The position numbers were made by a program, and so were the translations under genes. Below, in pieces: positions 23,931 through 32,976 of a DNA stretch of 45,287 nt (within the stretch, counting starts at the first letter, position 1; each line of letters opens with the position of its first letter). Source of the DNA: an uncultured Clostridia bacterium (GTDB lineage Bacteria; Bacillota; Clostridia; Christensenellales; Borkfalkiaceae); contig CANQOY010000009.1 in the NCBI GenBank assembly GCA_947625605.1, positions 1 to 45,287 on the forward strand, in the 5' to 3' direction. Under the pieces are notes generated by a model, which was not told the DNA's origin, did no database searches, and was given only the letters and a program-made list of their open reading frames with translations.

Positions 23931-24416
23931 TCACGAGACCGCGCACATCCGCTCCAAGGCGGCGAGGTGGCCGCGCGTCTCCTCCAAGAGGCGGGAGACG
24001 ATGTCGTAGACGGCGGGGTTTTCCAGCTCCTCCGTCATCTGCAAATAGCGCTCGATGAGCCCCCGTTCGAGGCGGAGATCGGCGTCGAGCATGGAGGAAA
24101 ACGTCTTGGAATATTCCACGCAGGAGGCCGAGTAATAGGAGACGGGGAAGGGCGGGCAAGCCGTGAACATGGGGCTCGCGCCGAGGCGGACGATGAGATC
24201 TCCCAAAATTTGGAGATGGCGGAGCTTCTCCGCACCGATCCGCTCGAACTGTTTTGCCGCCTCGGGATGCGTTTCGCCGATCGCGATCGTCTGGTAGACA
24301 TATTGCAGGCAGGCTGTGAGCACGCCGCCCCGCCCCGCATAGGCGGGCGAGACCGTGCGGAGCGCTCTCGCATCCTTTTTGATCTCCTCCCTTGCGCATG
24401 TGTACATTTCGTTCAT
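23931..24416 (-). CDS. Ferritin-like four-helix protein
   Basis: A 161-residue protein with the helix pattern of ferritin-like di-metal proteins: YVYQTIAIGETHPEAAKQFERIGAEKLRHLQILGDLIVRLGASPMF, where Glu and the ExxxH-like EKLRHL would be metal ligands, and a second pair of helices with MLDADLRLERGLIERYLQM and LLEETRGHLAALERM. It is shorter than manganese catalase and lacks rubredoxin cysteines. A role in metal or oxidative-stress handling is inference. The ATG at 24416 follows an excellent GGAGGTG; the 49 codons upstream in frame are not family-like. Confidence 0.7.
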   Translation of the reverse strand: MNEMYTCAREEIKKDARALRTVSPAYAGRGGVLTACLQYVYQTIAIGETHPEAAKQFERIGAEKLRHLQILGDLIVRLGASPMFTACPPFPVSYYSASCVEYSKTFSSMLDADLRLERGLIERYLQMTEELENPAVYDIVSRLLEETRGHLAALERMCAVS

Positions 24417-24502
24417 ATTCACCTCCGCGGTTTTTTTGGGCGGCCCACGGCGCGTTCGGCGGCCGCTTTTCCATGCTATGCCGCAAGGCGTGTTTTGGTG
24501 AA

Positions 24503-24561
24503 CCGTGCCCCGCGGGCACGGAAAAGAGAGCGCTGCGGCAATGCCGCAGCGCTCTCTTTTC
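24503..24561. terminator. Long palindromic hairpins between small genes
   Basis: A perfect 20-bp inverted repeat (24521-24540 with 24542-24561, single central base; GAAAAGAGAG at the outside) flanked by an 8-bp stem (CCGTGCCC/GGGCACGG, 24503-24521). The A/T-rich stem ends suit a bidirectional terminator, mainly for the 50-residue gene on the minus strand. Confidence 0.7.
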
Positions 24562-24607
24562 ATCTTCGGTCGTACTCCGCTCGATCCGCATCCCGCAACG
24601 CTCGGTT

Positions 24608-24760
24608 TCAGGACTCGAATTCGTAATGGCAGTCGGAATACTGTGTGGGAGGCATCGTTTCGCCCTCGCCGACATAGACGGTATTGACGACCTTGCCATC
24701 CTTGTTGACTACCTTGTACGCGCCCGTCTTGGGGCAGACGTCACCGGAATTCAATCTCAT
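24608..24760 (-). CDS. 50-residue conserved-looking small protein (YjzC-like?)
   Basis: A 50-residue protein starting MRLNSGDVCPKTGAYKVV and ending near YSDCHYEF, with Cys9 and Cys44. SGDxCPxTGxYKVV and a GETMPPTQ motif recall short YjzC-type proteins of Firmicutes, of unknown role. The start is well supported by GGAGGTG seven bases before the ATG. A strong terminator hairpin follows about 50 bp downstream. It lies between uppP and the ferritin-like gene on the same strand; whether it shares uppP's transcript is unclear. Confidence 0.75.
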   Translation of the reverse strand: MRLNSGDVCPKTGAYKVVNKDGKVVNTVYVGEGETMPPTQYSDCHYEFES

Positions 24761-24828
24761 GTTTTCACCTCCGATAACCGCAGTATGGGAGGATGCGAAA
24801 AAATTATGCAGAAAAAACGGCGGGCGGC

Positions 24829-25644
24829 TCAGAGAAGCCCGAGGACGTCCAGCCAGAGGGTGGCGAGGGAGAGCAGGAGCAGGTACAGGGCGAACCACTT
24901 GTAGTTTGCCTTCCCCATGAGCCGAAGCATGAGCTTGATCGCAAGCAGCCCGAAGGCGGCCGCCGCCGCAACGCCGAGGAGGAGCCCGACGATATTTGCG
25001 GCACCCATGCCCGAGGGAGCGCCCTCGCATACCGCGTCTTTGATCCCGAGGACGACCCCGCCCAAGATGATGGGGATGCTCATGAGAAAGGAGAATTTGG
25101 AGGCCTCCTCGCCCCTTGCGCCGACGAGCGTTCCGACGGCGATCGTCGAGCCGCTGCGGGAGATCCCCGGCAGGATCGCGACGGCCTGCACGAGCCCCAT
25201 CGCCGCCGCATTTTTCCAGCCGAACGGCCGCACGCGCCTGCGCCGCGTAACGGTAAGTTCGCACACGAGCAGCAGGACGGCCGTCACGCCGAAGCACACC
25301 GCGAGGAGGAGCGGCCCGCGCGCGCCCGCGAACAGGGCGTCGATGCGCTCCTCGAAGAGCAGCCCCACTGCCGCCGCGGGGACGGTGGCTGCGGCGAGCA
25401 TGAGGAGGCGCCGCGGCTTCCCGAAGAGCGCGAAAACCTCTCTTCGGAACGCAAAAAGGACGGCAAACAGCGTTCCCGCGTGGAGCATCAGGCTCACGAA
25501 CGTCATGCTGCCGTCCTCCATGGAAAATCCCAACAGCCGCTGCAAGAGGGCGAGATGCCCGCTTGAAGAAACGGGCAGGAACTCTGTGAGCCCCTGCACC
25601 GTGCCAAGTAAGATGGATTTCCAGATGGTTTCCCAAAAACTCAT
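24829..25644 (-). CDS. uppP: Undecaprenyl-diphosphatase (BacA family)
   Basis: A 271-residue polytopic membrane protein that dephosphorylates undecaprenyl pyrophosphate, recycling the lipid carrier for peptidoglycan and wall glycans; it also confers bacitracin tolerance. The two signature motifs are present: GLTEFLPVSSSGHL (Glu21, Ser27, His30) and PGISRSGSTI with its Arg. About eight hydrophobic segments fit the family length of 265-280. A GGGGGTTGG precedes the ATG. It lies downstream of nothing obvious on its strand; the foldase gene beyond it runs away from it. Confidence 0.95.
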   Translation of the reverse strand: MSFWETIWKSILLGTVQGLTEFLPVSSSGHLALLQRLLGFSMEDGSMTFVSLMLHAGTLFAVLFAFRREVFALFGKPRRLLMLAAATVPAAAVGLLFEERIDALFAGARGPLLLAVCFGVTAVLLLVCELTVTRRRRVRPFGWKNAAAMGLVQAVAILPGISRSGSTIAVGTLVGARGEEASKFSFLMSIPIILGGVVLGIKDAVCEGAPSGMGAANIVGLLLGVAAAAAFGLLAIKLMLRLMGKANYKWFALYLLLLSLATLWLDVLGLL

Positions 25645-25692
25645 TCCAACCCCCGCGGGGGCCGAATCCTTTTGCCTATCCCCTCTCCTGCG

Positions 25693-27750
25693 TCAGTGGA
25701 GATCGCTGTAACGATCCTCGTGGATCGTCGCGCATGCGTCGTAGTAGGTGTTCAGGACCTCCGTATCCCTGTTCGAGGTGTAGGCGCTCACCGCCGCCGA
25801 TTTGAGCTGTTCGAAGTAGAGATAGGAGAAGCTGTCCTCCGATTCGTTCGCGCCGCCCTTTGTGAGCGCGTAGTCGAAGTGGAACGCATCGCTGCCCTTG
25901 AAGTCCGCGAACGAGAAGGTGCAGTAGATGATATGCCAGCCGTAGTCGGTGGGAACGACGTTGAAGTGCCCCGCGCCCTTGCTGACGACATCCTGTGCCG
26001 CGTACTCGAACTCCTTCATGAAATTGGTCTGATACGGGGAGATCATGTAGCCGAGATAGGTGTTGAGGCCCGCCGTATCCGTATTGTACGCGAAGGAGAG
26101 CTCGTTTATGACGGAGAACGCCTTGTTTTCCCACGTGCCTGCCACAAACATTTCATCCGCATTGAAAGCGCGGTCGCCCGTTACCTGCCCTTCGGCATAG
26201 ATGAACTTCGCATAGTCCACGTTGCCGTCGTCATCATAGTAGCTGCCCGTATTGTAGTTCGCATTCTTGCTGTATGTGGACTTGAGCCCGTCCACGCTGT
26301 TCAGGTATCCGTCCATCTCTTCGAGGAAGCCGTCGATCCCGATCTCATTGGGCGTGATGGTGTACCCCTCGTCCGAGCCCTCTTCCGGCTTGACGACCGT
26401 GCCGTTGTAGGTGTAGTTGCCGTAATAGTTCTTGATGATATCCGACTTGCCGCTGCCGCCGAAGCTGTCCTCGAAGAACAGGTATTCGCGGCCGTTCTCG
26501 TAGCCGTAGCCGCTCTCGCTGACGTAGGAGTAGTCCTCATGGCCCGTAAACCACGTGCCGCGCTGGTCCGTCGCCTTGACGCGGTCGAGAAGTGCGGCGC
26601 GCTGGGCAAACTTGTTGCCCTTGGGATCGTTGAGGTCGCTCGTGGCGTTGGTGAGTTCATCCGACTGCGCCGTGGAGAAGGGAAGCAGGATGTTGATGAC
26701 ATAGCCGTAGTCGCTGTCGTAAGGGCTGAATACGAAGGAGCTCTCGGAGATCTCCCCGAACGCGCTCTCGAACTCGTCCTTGTCGCTGCTGAACTTCTCC
26801 TTCTGCGCATTGACGGTCTCGTTGAACGTCTTTTCCGCCCAGTCCTGATTGAGCTTCTTCACATACTCGGTCTCGGTGATGTCGTTGACCTTTTCGATGA
26901 GCGCGCTTTCGAGCGCGGACTTCTTTTGCGTCATGAAATACGAGGTCGCCTCATAGTCGCCCGTCTTTTCCCCCTCTTTGAGGAAGTTATTGGCGCGGAG
27001 GTTCGCGAGGTATTGGTTGTACGCCTTCTTGCGCGTGGTGGAGGTGGAATTCTCCAACTCCTCATAGCCGGAGGATCTGGAACTCGCCGCGCCCGTGTAG
27101 ATCTTGTACTCCGACTGCGGGGCGAAGTAGTCCTCGTTCTCCGTCTCCGCACCCGTGGGAAGCGTTCTCACGTCGGAATCCGCCGTGTGGTCGTGCGTTT
27201 CGGTCGCCTTGATATAGCTCTCTTCGATGCTGTCGAGCGTGTCGTTGACGGAGACGCGGAGATCGTATTCCGCCTTGGCGATCTCATCCTCGGAGAGGAA
27301 GAAGGAGAGGGCGGCCACCTCTCTCGCCGTCTCGTCCGCAATGCCCGCGACTTTGAGCTGATAGTCGGAAACTTTGAGGTTTTCCTCTTTGGCCACATAG
27401 GCCTTGGCATACTGCACGCGGATCTGATAGGAGGCCAGAGACTTCGCGATCATGTCGAGATAGTAGCCGATGTCGATACTGCCGCCCATCTGCTGCAAAT
27501 AGCTGTAATTGGAGAGGAAGCTCATGATGAGTTCCTGCTTGGTGACCTGAGAGGGCTCGATGAACTCCTTCAATCCCGCAAATTCGCCGTCCGCCTCAAA
27601 TTCGGCGCTCGCCGAAATATCCACCTCGGCGATGACCTGCCGATAGTCCTTGATGGAGTCCACCGTCGTGAGGGCGTCGCATCCCGCGAGGGTACCACAG
27701 GCGAGGACCGCCGCCACTGCAATTGCTGCCGCTTTCTTCTTATTCTTCAT
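25693..27750 (-). CDS. Foldase-like lipoprotein (PrsA/SurA, PPIC-type relative)
   Basis: A 685-residue lipoprotein. The signal peptide ends in lipobox LAGC with Cys24. The N-terminal helical region (about 45-220) resembles the SurA/PrsA chaperone domain, with TKQELIMSFLSNY and long helices. The C-terminal part has VVSKGAGHFNVVPTDYGWHIIYCTF, like the last strand of a parvulin domain (GWHIIxVT), so a peptidyl-prolyl isomerase fold is likely though incomplete to my eye. It is more than twice the length of PrsA, with long Tyr/Asn/Ser-rich insertions. Position after mfd matches the prs-pth-mfd-foldase order of Clostridia. RBS AAGGAGCG supports the ATG at 27750; a longer frame from 27798 was rejected. 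Confidence 0.75.
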   Translation of the reverse strand: MKNKKKAAAIAVAAVLACGTLAGCDALTTVDSIKDYRQVIAEVDISASAEFEADGEFAGLKEFIEPSQVTKQELIMSFLSNYSYLQQMGGSIDIGYYLDMIAKSLASYQIRVQYAKAYVAKEENLKVSDYQLKVAGIADETAREVAALSFFLSEDEIAKAEYDLRVSVNDTLDSIEESYIKATETHDHTADSDVRTLPTGAETENEDYFAPQSEYKIYTGAASSRSSGYEELENSTSTTRKKAYNQYLANLRANNFLKEGEKTGDYEATSYFMTQKKSALESALIEKVNDITETEYVKKLNQDWAEKTFNETVNAQKEKFSSDKDEFESAFGEISESSFVFSPYDSDYGYVINILLPFSTAQSDELTNATSDLNDPKGNKFAQRAALLDRVKATDQRGTWFTGHEDYSYVSESGYGYENGREYLFFEDSFGGSGKSDIIKNYYGNYTYNGTVVKPEEGSDEGYTITPNEIGIDGFLEEMDGYLNSVDGLKSTYSKNANYNTGSYYDDDGNVDYAKFIYAEGQVTGDRAFNADEMFVAGTWENKAFSVINELSFAYNTDTAGLNTYLGYMISPYQTNFMKEFEYAAQDVVSKGAGHFNVVPTDYGWHIIYCTFSFADFKGSDAFHFDYALTKGGANESEDSFSYLYFEQLKSAAVSAYTSNRDTEVLNTYYDACATIHEDRYSDLH

Positions 27751-27831
27751 AAACGCTCCTTCGGTTGTCCGCTTTTCGTGTGTCTTTCGTGCGCGCACGT
27801 ATTACGGCATGCGCGCCCTTATAACTTCTCT

Positions 27832-27860
27832 ATTATAACCGATTTCTCCGAAAGGTGCAA
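27832..27860 (-). promoter_or_regulatory. Promoter of the foldase-like gene
   Basis: TTGCAC (27855-27860), 17 bp, TATAAT (27832-27837). The leader of about 75 nt contains a GCGCGCA/TGCGCGC hairpin. Confidence 0.75.
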
Positions 27861-27877
27861 ATCTTTTTCGGTGAAAA

Positions 27878-30800
27878 TCAGTGAAAAGTTGAAGCAAATT
27901 TCAGAAATCTCGTCATATAGACCATGGTTTTGCCCCCGTCGCCCATATTTTTGAAGCGAACCACGGGCGCCGTCGTCATATCGAGGCTCAACAGCGGGGC
28001 GAATTTTTCCATTGCCGCGGCGATCCCCGCGCCCGACAGCGCGCCGAGTTCGCAGAAGCGGAGCGCGCCTCCCTTGGCGGAGACGGAGATCTTGTTGACC
28101 CGAAGTTCGGAGGCATAGCTCTTCATCAGGGCGATGACGAGAAGATTGAGGGTGGACTGCGGAAGCGGGCCGTAGCTCTCCTCCATGGAGAGGCACACCC
28201 GTCGGTAGTCCTCGACGCCGCGGATCTCGGCGATCTGCTTGTAGCAATCCATGCGGCCCGCGTTGGATTCGACGTAGCTCTCTGGGATGAAGGCCGTCGC
28301 CTTGATGTCGAGATCGACGGTCTCCTGCCGCTGCCCCGTGAGCTCCTCCTTCAAGATCTTGGCGTAGAGCTCGTAGCCAACCCTGTCCATGTGCCCGTGC
28401 TGCTCCGCGCCGAGCACGTTGCCCGCGCCGCGGATCTCCAAATCGCGCATGGCGATCTTGAAGCCCGAGCCGAGTTCGGTGAACTGCATGATGGCTTTCA
28501 GGCGCTCGGCCGCGTTCTCCGTCATGACGCGTTCGGGCTTATAGGTGAAGTAGGCGTGCGCCAGACGGGAGCCCCTGCCCACCCTTCCGCGGAGCTGATA
28601 GAGCTGGGAGATGCCCAGCCTGTCTGCGTCCACGACGATGAGGGTGTTCGCGTTGGGAAGATCCACGCCGTTCTCGATGATGGTCGTCGTGACGAGCACG
28701 TCATATTCCCCGCGGTAAAAATCGAAAACGTTCTTTTCGAGGGTGACGCGGTCCATTCTGCCGTGCGCCACCGCAACGCGGGCCTCGGGCAGGATCTCGC
28801 GGACGCGCGCCGCAAAGGCGAAGATGCTCTCCACGCGGTTATACAGAAGAAATACCTGCCCCTTTCTCGCGATCTCCCGCATGCAGGCGTCGCGGATGAG
28901 GGTCTCGGATTCCTCCGCGACATACGTCTGCACGGGCAGGCGGGTGACGGGAGGCGTCTGGATGGTGGAGATGTCGCGGATGCCCGAGAGGGAGAGATGC
29001 AGCGTCCGCGGAATGGGCGTGGCCGTCATGGTGAGGCAGTCCACGTCCCGCTTGACGTTCTTGATCTTCTCCTTGTGCTCCACGCCGAAGCGCTGCTCTT
29101 CGTCGAGGAGGAGCAGGCCGAGATCGCGGAACTTCACGTCGTCCGAGAGAAGGCGGTGCGTGCCGACGACGAGATCGACGTCCCCCTTGCGCAGGGCCGC
29201 CAGCGTCTCGGCGACCTCGCGGTCCGTACGGAACCGGTTGAGCGCGGCAACGCGGACGCCGAAGTCCCCCATCCGCTCCTTTGCGGTGCGGAAGTGCTGT
29301 TCGGAGAGCACGGTGCTCGGGCACATCAGGGCGACCTGTCTGCCCGCAAGGATACAGAGATAAGCCGCGCGCAGGGCGACCTCCGTCTTGCCGAAGCCCA
29401 CGTCTCCGCAGAGCAGACGGTCCATCACCTTCTCCGAACACATGTCCGCCTTGATCTCCGCAATCGATTGCAGCTGGTCTGCGGTCTCCTCATAGGGGAA
29501 GGCTGCCTCGAACTCCTCCATCTCCTCGCGGAATTCGGGGAACACATACCCCTTTTTCTCCTGCCGCTCCGCATAGAGCCGGCGGAGGTCGAAGGCCATC
29601 TTTTTGAGGGAGGCACGCACGCGCGCCTTGACGCGCTCGAATTCCCCGCCCCCGATCTTGGAGAGCGCGGGAGATTCCCCGCCCATGTACTTGGAGAGCA
29701 CGTCCATCTGCTCCACGGGAACGTAGAGGGTATCGCCGTCCCGGTATTCGAGCGCGATATACTCCTTTACGCCGTCCGTGGTCTCGATCTTTTCGGTGCC
29801 CGTGATGCGGCCGATGCCGTGCGTCTCGTGCACGGCATAGTCCCCCACTTCGGGCGCGAGGAAGAGATCTCCCCTCCTCCGCTTGATCCTGCGGGCAGAG
29901 GCGGCCTTCGTGAACAGATCGTTCGTGCCGATGACGGCGAGCTTGCACTCGTGGACGAGAAAGCCCGCTTCCAGCGTCTCGGGAAGCACGGCAATGCCGC
30001 GGAAGTCATCGAGGCGCTCGCCCCGTGCGGAGAGGGAAAAGCCCTGCTCGAAGAGGGCGCTCCGCACCTTCTCCGCGCGCTCGCCGCTGCCCGCATACAC
30101 GAGCACACGGTACCCCGTCTTGCTCCAACCGCGGAGGTCGGAGATGAAGTCGGGCATGGAATTGAGGTAGCGCCGCGCGGGAGAGGACGGGAGATCGTAG
30201 ATCTTCATCGGGCTGAAAAACGGGATCCTGCCCGCGAACGTCTGCAACGCAAGGCAGCGCCGCCCGTTGAAGTTTTCAAGCCGCTCGCGGGGGACATACT
30301 GCCCGAGGGAGAACTTCATCGTCTCCCCGCCCGCGTAGAGCGATCTGTGCCGCTCCGCGTGCTCGGCATAGAGCCCCGCAAGTTTATCTTCGATGAGTTT
30401 GCATTCGTCGAATATGAGGAGCGTATCCGGGCCGAAGAGTTCCCCAAACTCTGCGGTATTTTTCAAAATCGGAAGCACAAAGTCGGACATGGTGGCGTCT
30501 GAGAACGTCTCGTCCTGAATTTTCTGCATCCGCGCATAGGCCTCTGCATTGGGCGCCGCGCGCAGCTCTTCCGCAAAAATCGCGCGCAGGCGCTCCTCCT
30601 CGCCCTCCGCGAGAACGACGTCCGTCGCCGAGACGATATCGAGGGAGGCGAGCTTGGGATAGCGCTCTCCCGTCACCTCGTCGTAGGGCTTGATCGCCTC
30701 CACCTCGTCGCCGAAAAAATCCACGCGGACGGGGTGCGCACAGTTGACGGGCCAGATATCGAGGATGTCGCCGCGCACGGAAAACGCGCCCTTGCCGTCT

Positions 30801-31270
30801 ACCGTGTATTCCCGCGTGTAGCCCGCGCGGGCCAACGCGGAGACGAGCTCCTCCATGCTCTGTTCCGTGCCCGCGTCGAGGTGGAACACGGGGAGCGCGC
30901 GGGGGAGGCGCTGTACGACCGCTTCGATGTCCGCGACCAAGACGTCCGCCCCGTGCTGCCACTCATAGAGGGCAGTGAGGCGCGCATAGAGCGCGTCCTT
31001 GGAGCCCGCCTTGCGGTAGGTGAGCACTTCGTCCTTGGCGGCGAGCAATGCGCACCGCTTGCCCGAGAGCGCGGCGATCGCGTCGGCCGCGCGCCTTGCG
31101 GTGAGCGCGTCCGCGCAGAGATAGACGGCCCGCCCTTCCGCGAGCGCGCAGATGAGATACTTGCGGGCGTCGGAGAGGCCGAACGCCGCTGCGGGAACGC
31201 CGCTTCTGATATCTTCGCCGAGGGGCAGGAAGTCGCCCCCGATCTGTTCAAAGGAAAAAAACGCGCTCAT
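27878..31270 (-). CDS. mfd: Transcription-repair coupling factor
   Basis: A 1,130-residue ATP-dependent translocase that removes stalled RNA polymerase at DNA lesions and recruits UvrA. The UvrB-like N-terminal region, the RNA polymerase interaction domain (RRGDLFLAPEVGDYAVHETHGIGRI, about 480-560), and the RecG-like helicase motor are in order: Walker A GDVGFGKTEV near 625, DEEQ box LLLDEEQRFG near 723, QLRGRVGRGSRLAHAYF, then the D7 domain to the end. Length is normal for the family (about 1,150). The start overlaps the pth stop by four bases, so the two are translationally coupled. Confidence 0.97.
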   Translation of the reverse strand: MSAFFSFEQIGGDFLPLGEDIRSGVPAAAFGLSDARKYLICALAEGRAVYLCADALTARRAADAIAALSGKRCALLAAKDEVLTYRKAGSKDALYARLTALYEWQHGADVLVADIEAVVQRLPRALPVFHLDAGTEQSMEELVSALARAGYTREYTVDGKGAFSVRGDILDIWPVNCAHPVRVDFFGDEVEAIKPYDEVTGERYPKLASLDIVSATDVVLAEGEEERLRAIFAEELRAAPNAEAYARMQKIQDETFSDATMSDFVLPILKNTAEFGELFGPDTLLIFDECKLIEDKLAGLYAEHAERHRSLYAGGETMKFSLGQYVPRERLENFNGRRCLALQTFAGRIPFFSPMKIYDLPSSPARRYLNSMPDFISDLRGWSKTGYRVLVYAGSGERAEKVRSALFEQGFSLSARGERLDDFRGIAVLPETLEAGFLVHECKLAVIGTNDLFTKAASARRIKRRRGDLFLAPEVGDYAVHETHGIGRITGTEKIETTDGVKEYIALEYRDGDTLYVPVEQMDVLSKYMGGESPALSKIGGGEFERVKARVRASLKKMAFDLRRLYAERQEKKGYVFPEFREEMEEFEAAFPYEETADQLQSIAEIKADMCSEKVMDRLLCGDVGFGKTEVALRAAYLCILAGRQVALMCPSTVLSEQHFRTAKERMGDFGVRVAALNRFRTDREVAETLAALRKGDVDLVVGTHRLLSDDVKFRDLGLLLLDEEQRFGVEHKEKIKNVKRDVDCLTMTATPIPRTLHLSLSGIRDISTIQTPPVTRLPVQTYVAEESETLIRDACMREIARKGQVFLLYNRVESIFAFAARVREILPEARVAVAHGRMDRVTLEKNVFDFYRGEYDVLVTTTIIENGVDLPNANTLIVVDADRLGISQLYQLRGRVGRGSRLAHAYFTYKPERVMTENAAERLKAIMQFTELGSGFKIAMRDLEIRGAGNVLGAEQHGHMDRVGYELYAKILKEELTGQRQETVDLDIKATAFIPESYVESNAGRMDCYKQIAEIRGVEDYRRVCLSMEESYGPLPQSTLNLLVIALMKSYASELRVNKISVSAKGGALRFCELGALSGAGIAAAMEKFAPLLSLDMTTAPVVRFKNMGDGGKTMVYMTRFLKFASTFH

Positions 31271-31830
31271 CCGTTATAGTTGGTCATGACGAGGTCGATC
31301 TTCTCCCCGGAGGCGAGCGCGACGGCCGCCTCGGCCGCGCGGCGGCATGCGGCGGCGAAGAGGTCGTAGTCCTCCTTGCGCACCTCGGAGAGAACATAGT
31401 TGATGAGGGGAATGTTTGCCTCTTCGTCCCGGATCCCGATGCGGATCCGCGCAAAATCCGAGATCCCCGTCTCCGCGATCACGGAGCGCATGCCGTTGTG
31501 CGTACCCGCGCTTCCGGAGGGGCGGATGCGGACATGCCCCTTGGGGAGATCGTAGTCGTCGTAGAGAACGACGAGCTCTTCGGGGGAAATTTTATACTTT
31601 TTCATGAGTTGGTTCACCGCCCTGCCCGAGGCGTTCATGTAGGTCAGGGGGCGGGCGACGATGACCTTTTCCCCGCCGAGGTATCCCTCCGCCACGCTCG
31701 CTTCGCACTCCTTCTTCTTGAATTTGGCATGCAGAAGCTGCGCGCAGTCCCCCGCGGCGAGAAAGCCGAGGTTGTGGAACGTCTTGAAATATTTTTCCTC
31801 GGGATTGCCGAGGCCGACGATCAGGTACAT
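31267..31830 (-). CDS. pth: Peptidyl-tRNA hydrolase
   Basis: A 187-residue enzyme that frees tRNA from prematurely released peptidyl-tRNA. Family motifs are MYLIVGLGNPEEKY, the catalytic His in FHNLG, RPLTYMNASGRAV, the Asp of YDDYDLPKG and SAGTHNGMRS. Length is usual. The ATG at 31830 was chosen because homology starts there and GGAGGACGGAG precedes it. It lies immediately upstream of mfd with a four-base overlap. The Prs terminator separates it from prs, and no clear promoter is visible in between, so some readthrough from prs is possible. Confidence 0.96.
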   Translation of the reverse strand: MYLIVGLGNPEEKYFKTFHNLGFLAAGDCAQLLHAKFKKKECEASVAEGYLGGEKVIVARPLTYMNASGRAVNQLMKKYKISPEELVVLYDDYDLPKGHVRIRPSGSAGTHNGMRSVIAETGISDFARIRIGIRDEEANIPLINYVLSEVRKEDYDLFAAACRRAAEAAVALASGEKIDLVMTNYNG

Positions 31831-31880
31831 TCTCCGTCCTCCCGAGCGGAAAGGCACGCGCATCGGCATGCGCCGCTCAT

Positions 31881-31906
31881 CTAAAAAGCCGCCCGCGGGC
31901 GGCTTT
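31881..31906 (-). terminator. Terminator of prs
   Basis: The palindrome AAAGCCGCCCGCGGGCGGCTTT (31885-31906) is followed on the minus strand by TTTTTAG. It starts six bases after the prs stop codon. Confidence 0.8.
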
Positions 31907-31911
31907 GGTAT

Positions 31912-32859
31912 TCAGTCGTAGATCTTACTCATGGGCTTATCGAGGTAGACGTTCTCGATGGCCGCGGCCCATATCTCCGCCGTGGAGAGGATCTTGATCT
32001 TGGGGAGCAGCTTCTCGGGCGGAAGATGGATGGTATCCAGCATGACGAGCTCGTCGATGGGCGAATTTGCCAGCCGCTCCACCGCGGGTCCCGAGAGGAC
32101 CGCATGCGTGCAGCAGGCCTTGATCTCGGCCGCGCCCGCGTCCACGAGCGCCTGCGCGCCCTGTACGATGGTGCCCGCCGTGTCGATCATGTCGTCCACG
32201 AGGAGGCACTTCTTCCCCTTGACCTCGCCGATGATGTTCATGACTTCCATCACGTTCGCGCGCGGACGGCGCTTGTCGATGATGGCCATGGGGCAGCCGA
32301 GGCGCTCCGCGACCTTCCTCGCCCTGCCGACGGAACCGACGTCGGGCGAGATGACCATAAAGTCGTCGTCCACCTTGTCTGCAAAATAGCTGTAAAGCGT
32401 GGGCCCGCCCAAGAGATTATCCACGGGGATGTTGAAGAAGCCCTGGATCTGCGCCGCGTGCAAGTCCATGGTAAGGACCCGATCCGCGCCCGCCTCGGTG
32501 AGCAGGTCGGCGACGAGCTTGGCCGTGATCGGATCGCGCGAGCGGGCCTTCCGATCCTGCCGCGCATAGCCGAAGTAGGGCATGACGGCGGTCACCCTGC
32601 CGACGGAGGCGCGCTTGGCCGCGTCGATCATGATGAGGAGCTCCATCAGATTGTCGTTGACGGGAGCGGAGGTGGATTGGATAATGAAGAGATCGCGCCC
32701 TCTCACCGTCTCGCCGATGTGGATGCTCGTCTCCCCGTCGGAGAACTTGGCGACTTCCACGTCCCCCAGAGCGGTGTTGAGCTTTCTGGCGATCGCTTCG
32801 GCCAAAGGACGGTTGGAATTGCCTGCAAACAGTTTGATTTCGTTTCCGTGCGTGATCAC
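31912..32859 (-). CDS. prs: Ribose-phosphate pyrophosphokinase
   Basis: A 315-residue PRPP synthase, transferring pyrophosphate from ATP to ribose 5-phosphate for nucleotide, His, Trp and NAD synthesis. Motifs in order: [63 protein letters not shown] [12 protein letters not shown], and the PRPP loop [13 protein letters not shown] (about residue 221). The start is GTG at 32859, with GGAGG 10 nt upstream and the family N-terminus [16 protein letters not shown]. The much longer frame upstream is not coding. A sigma-A promoter and a terminator bracket the gene. Confidence 0.96.
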   Translation of the reverse strand: MITHGNEIKLFAGNSNRPLAEAIARKLNTALGDVEVAKFSDGETSIHIGETVRGRDLFIIQSTSAPVNDNLMELLIMIDAAKRASVGRVTAVMPYFGYARQDRKARSRDPITAKLVADLLTEAGADRVLTMDLHAAQIQGFFNIPVDNLLGGPTLYSYFADKVDDDFMVISPDVGSVGRARKVAERLGCPMAIIDKRRPRANVMEVMNIIGEVKGKKCLLVDDMIDTAGTIVQGAQALVDAGAAEIKACCTHAVLSGPAVERLANSPIDELVMLDTIHLPPEKLLPKIKILSTAEIWAAAIENVYLDKPMSKIYD

Positions 32860-32895
32860 GCGCCTGCATCCTCCGTGATTGTTCGGACACTTTTT

Positions 32896-32924
32896 ATTGT
32901 AATCGCTTTTTTGTCTTTCGTCAA
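32896..32924 (-). promoter_or_regulatory. Promoter of prs
   Basis: TTGACG (32919-32924), 17 bp, TACAAT (32896-32901) on the minus strand, about 30 nt before the GTG start. Confidence 0.75.
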
Positions 32925-32940
32925 CCGATTCAAGGCAATT

Positions 32941-32976
32941 TTCAAAACCGCGGGAAAAGTTTTTTACTTCCCGCGG
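32941..32976 (-). terminator. Terminator overlapping the glpK stop codon
   Basis: CCGCGGGAA/TTCCCGCGG, nine base pairs (32968-32976 with 32948-32956), then TTTTGAAAATT on the minus strand. The TAA stop of glpK lies in the loop. Confidence 0.7.

Noticed and set aside
23931-24416. Manganese catalase
   Set aside because: Too short and only part of the metal-ligand pattern is visible. Ferritin-like is as far as the sequence supports.
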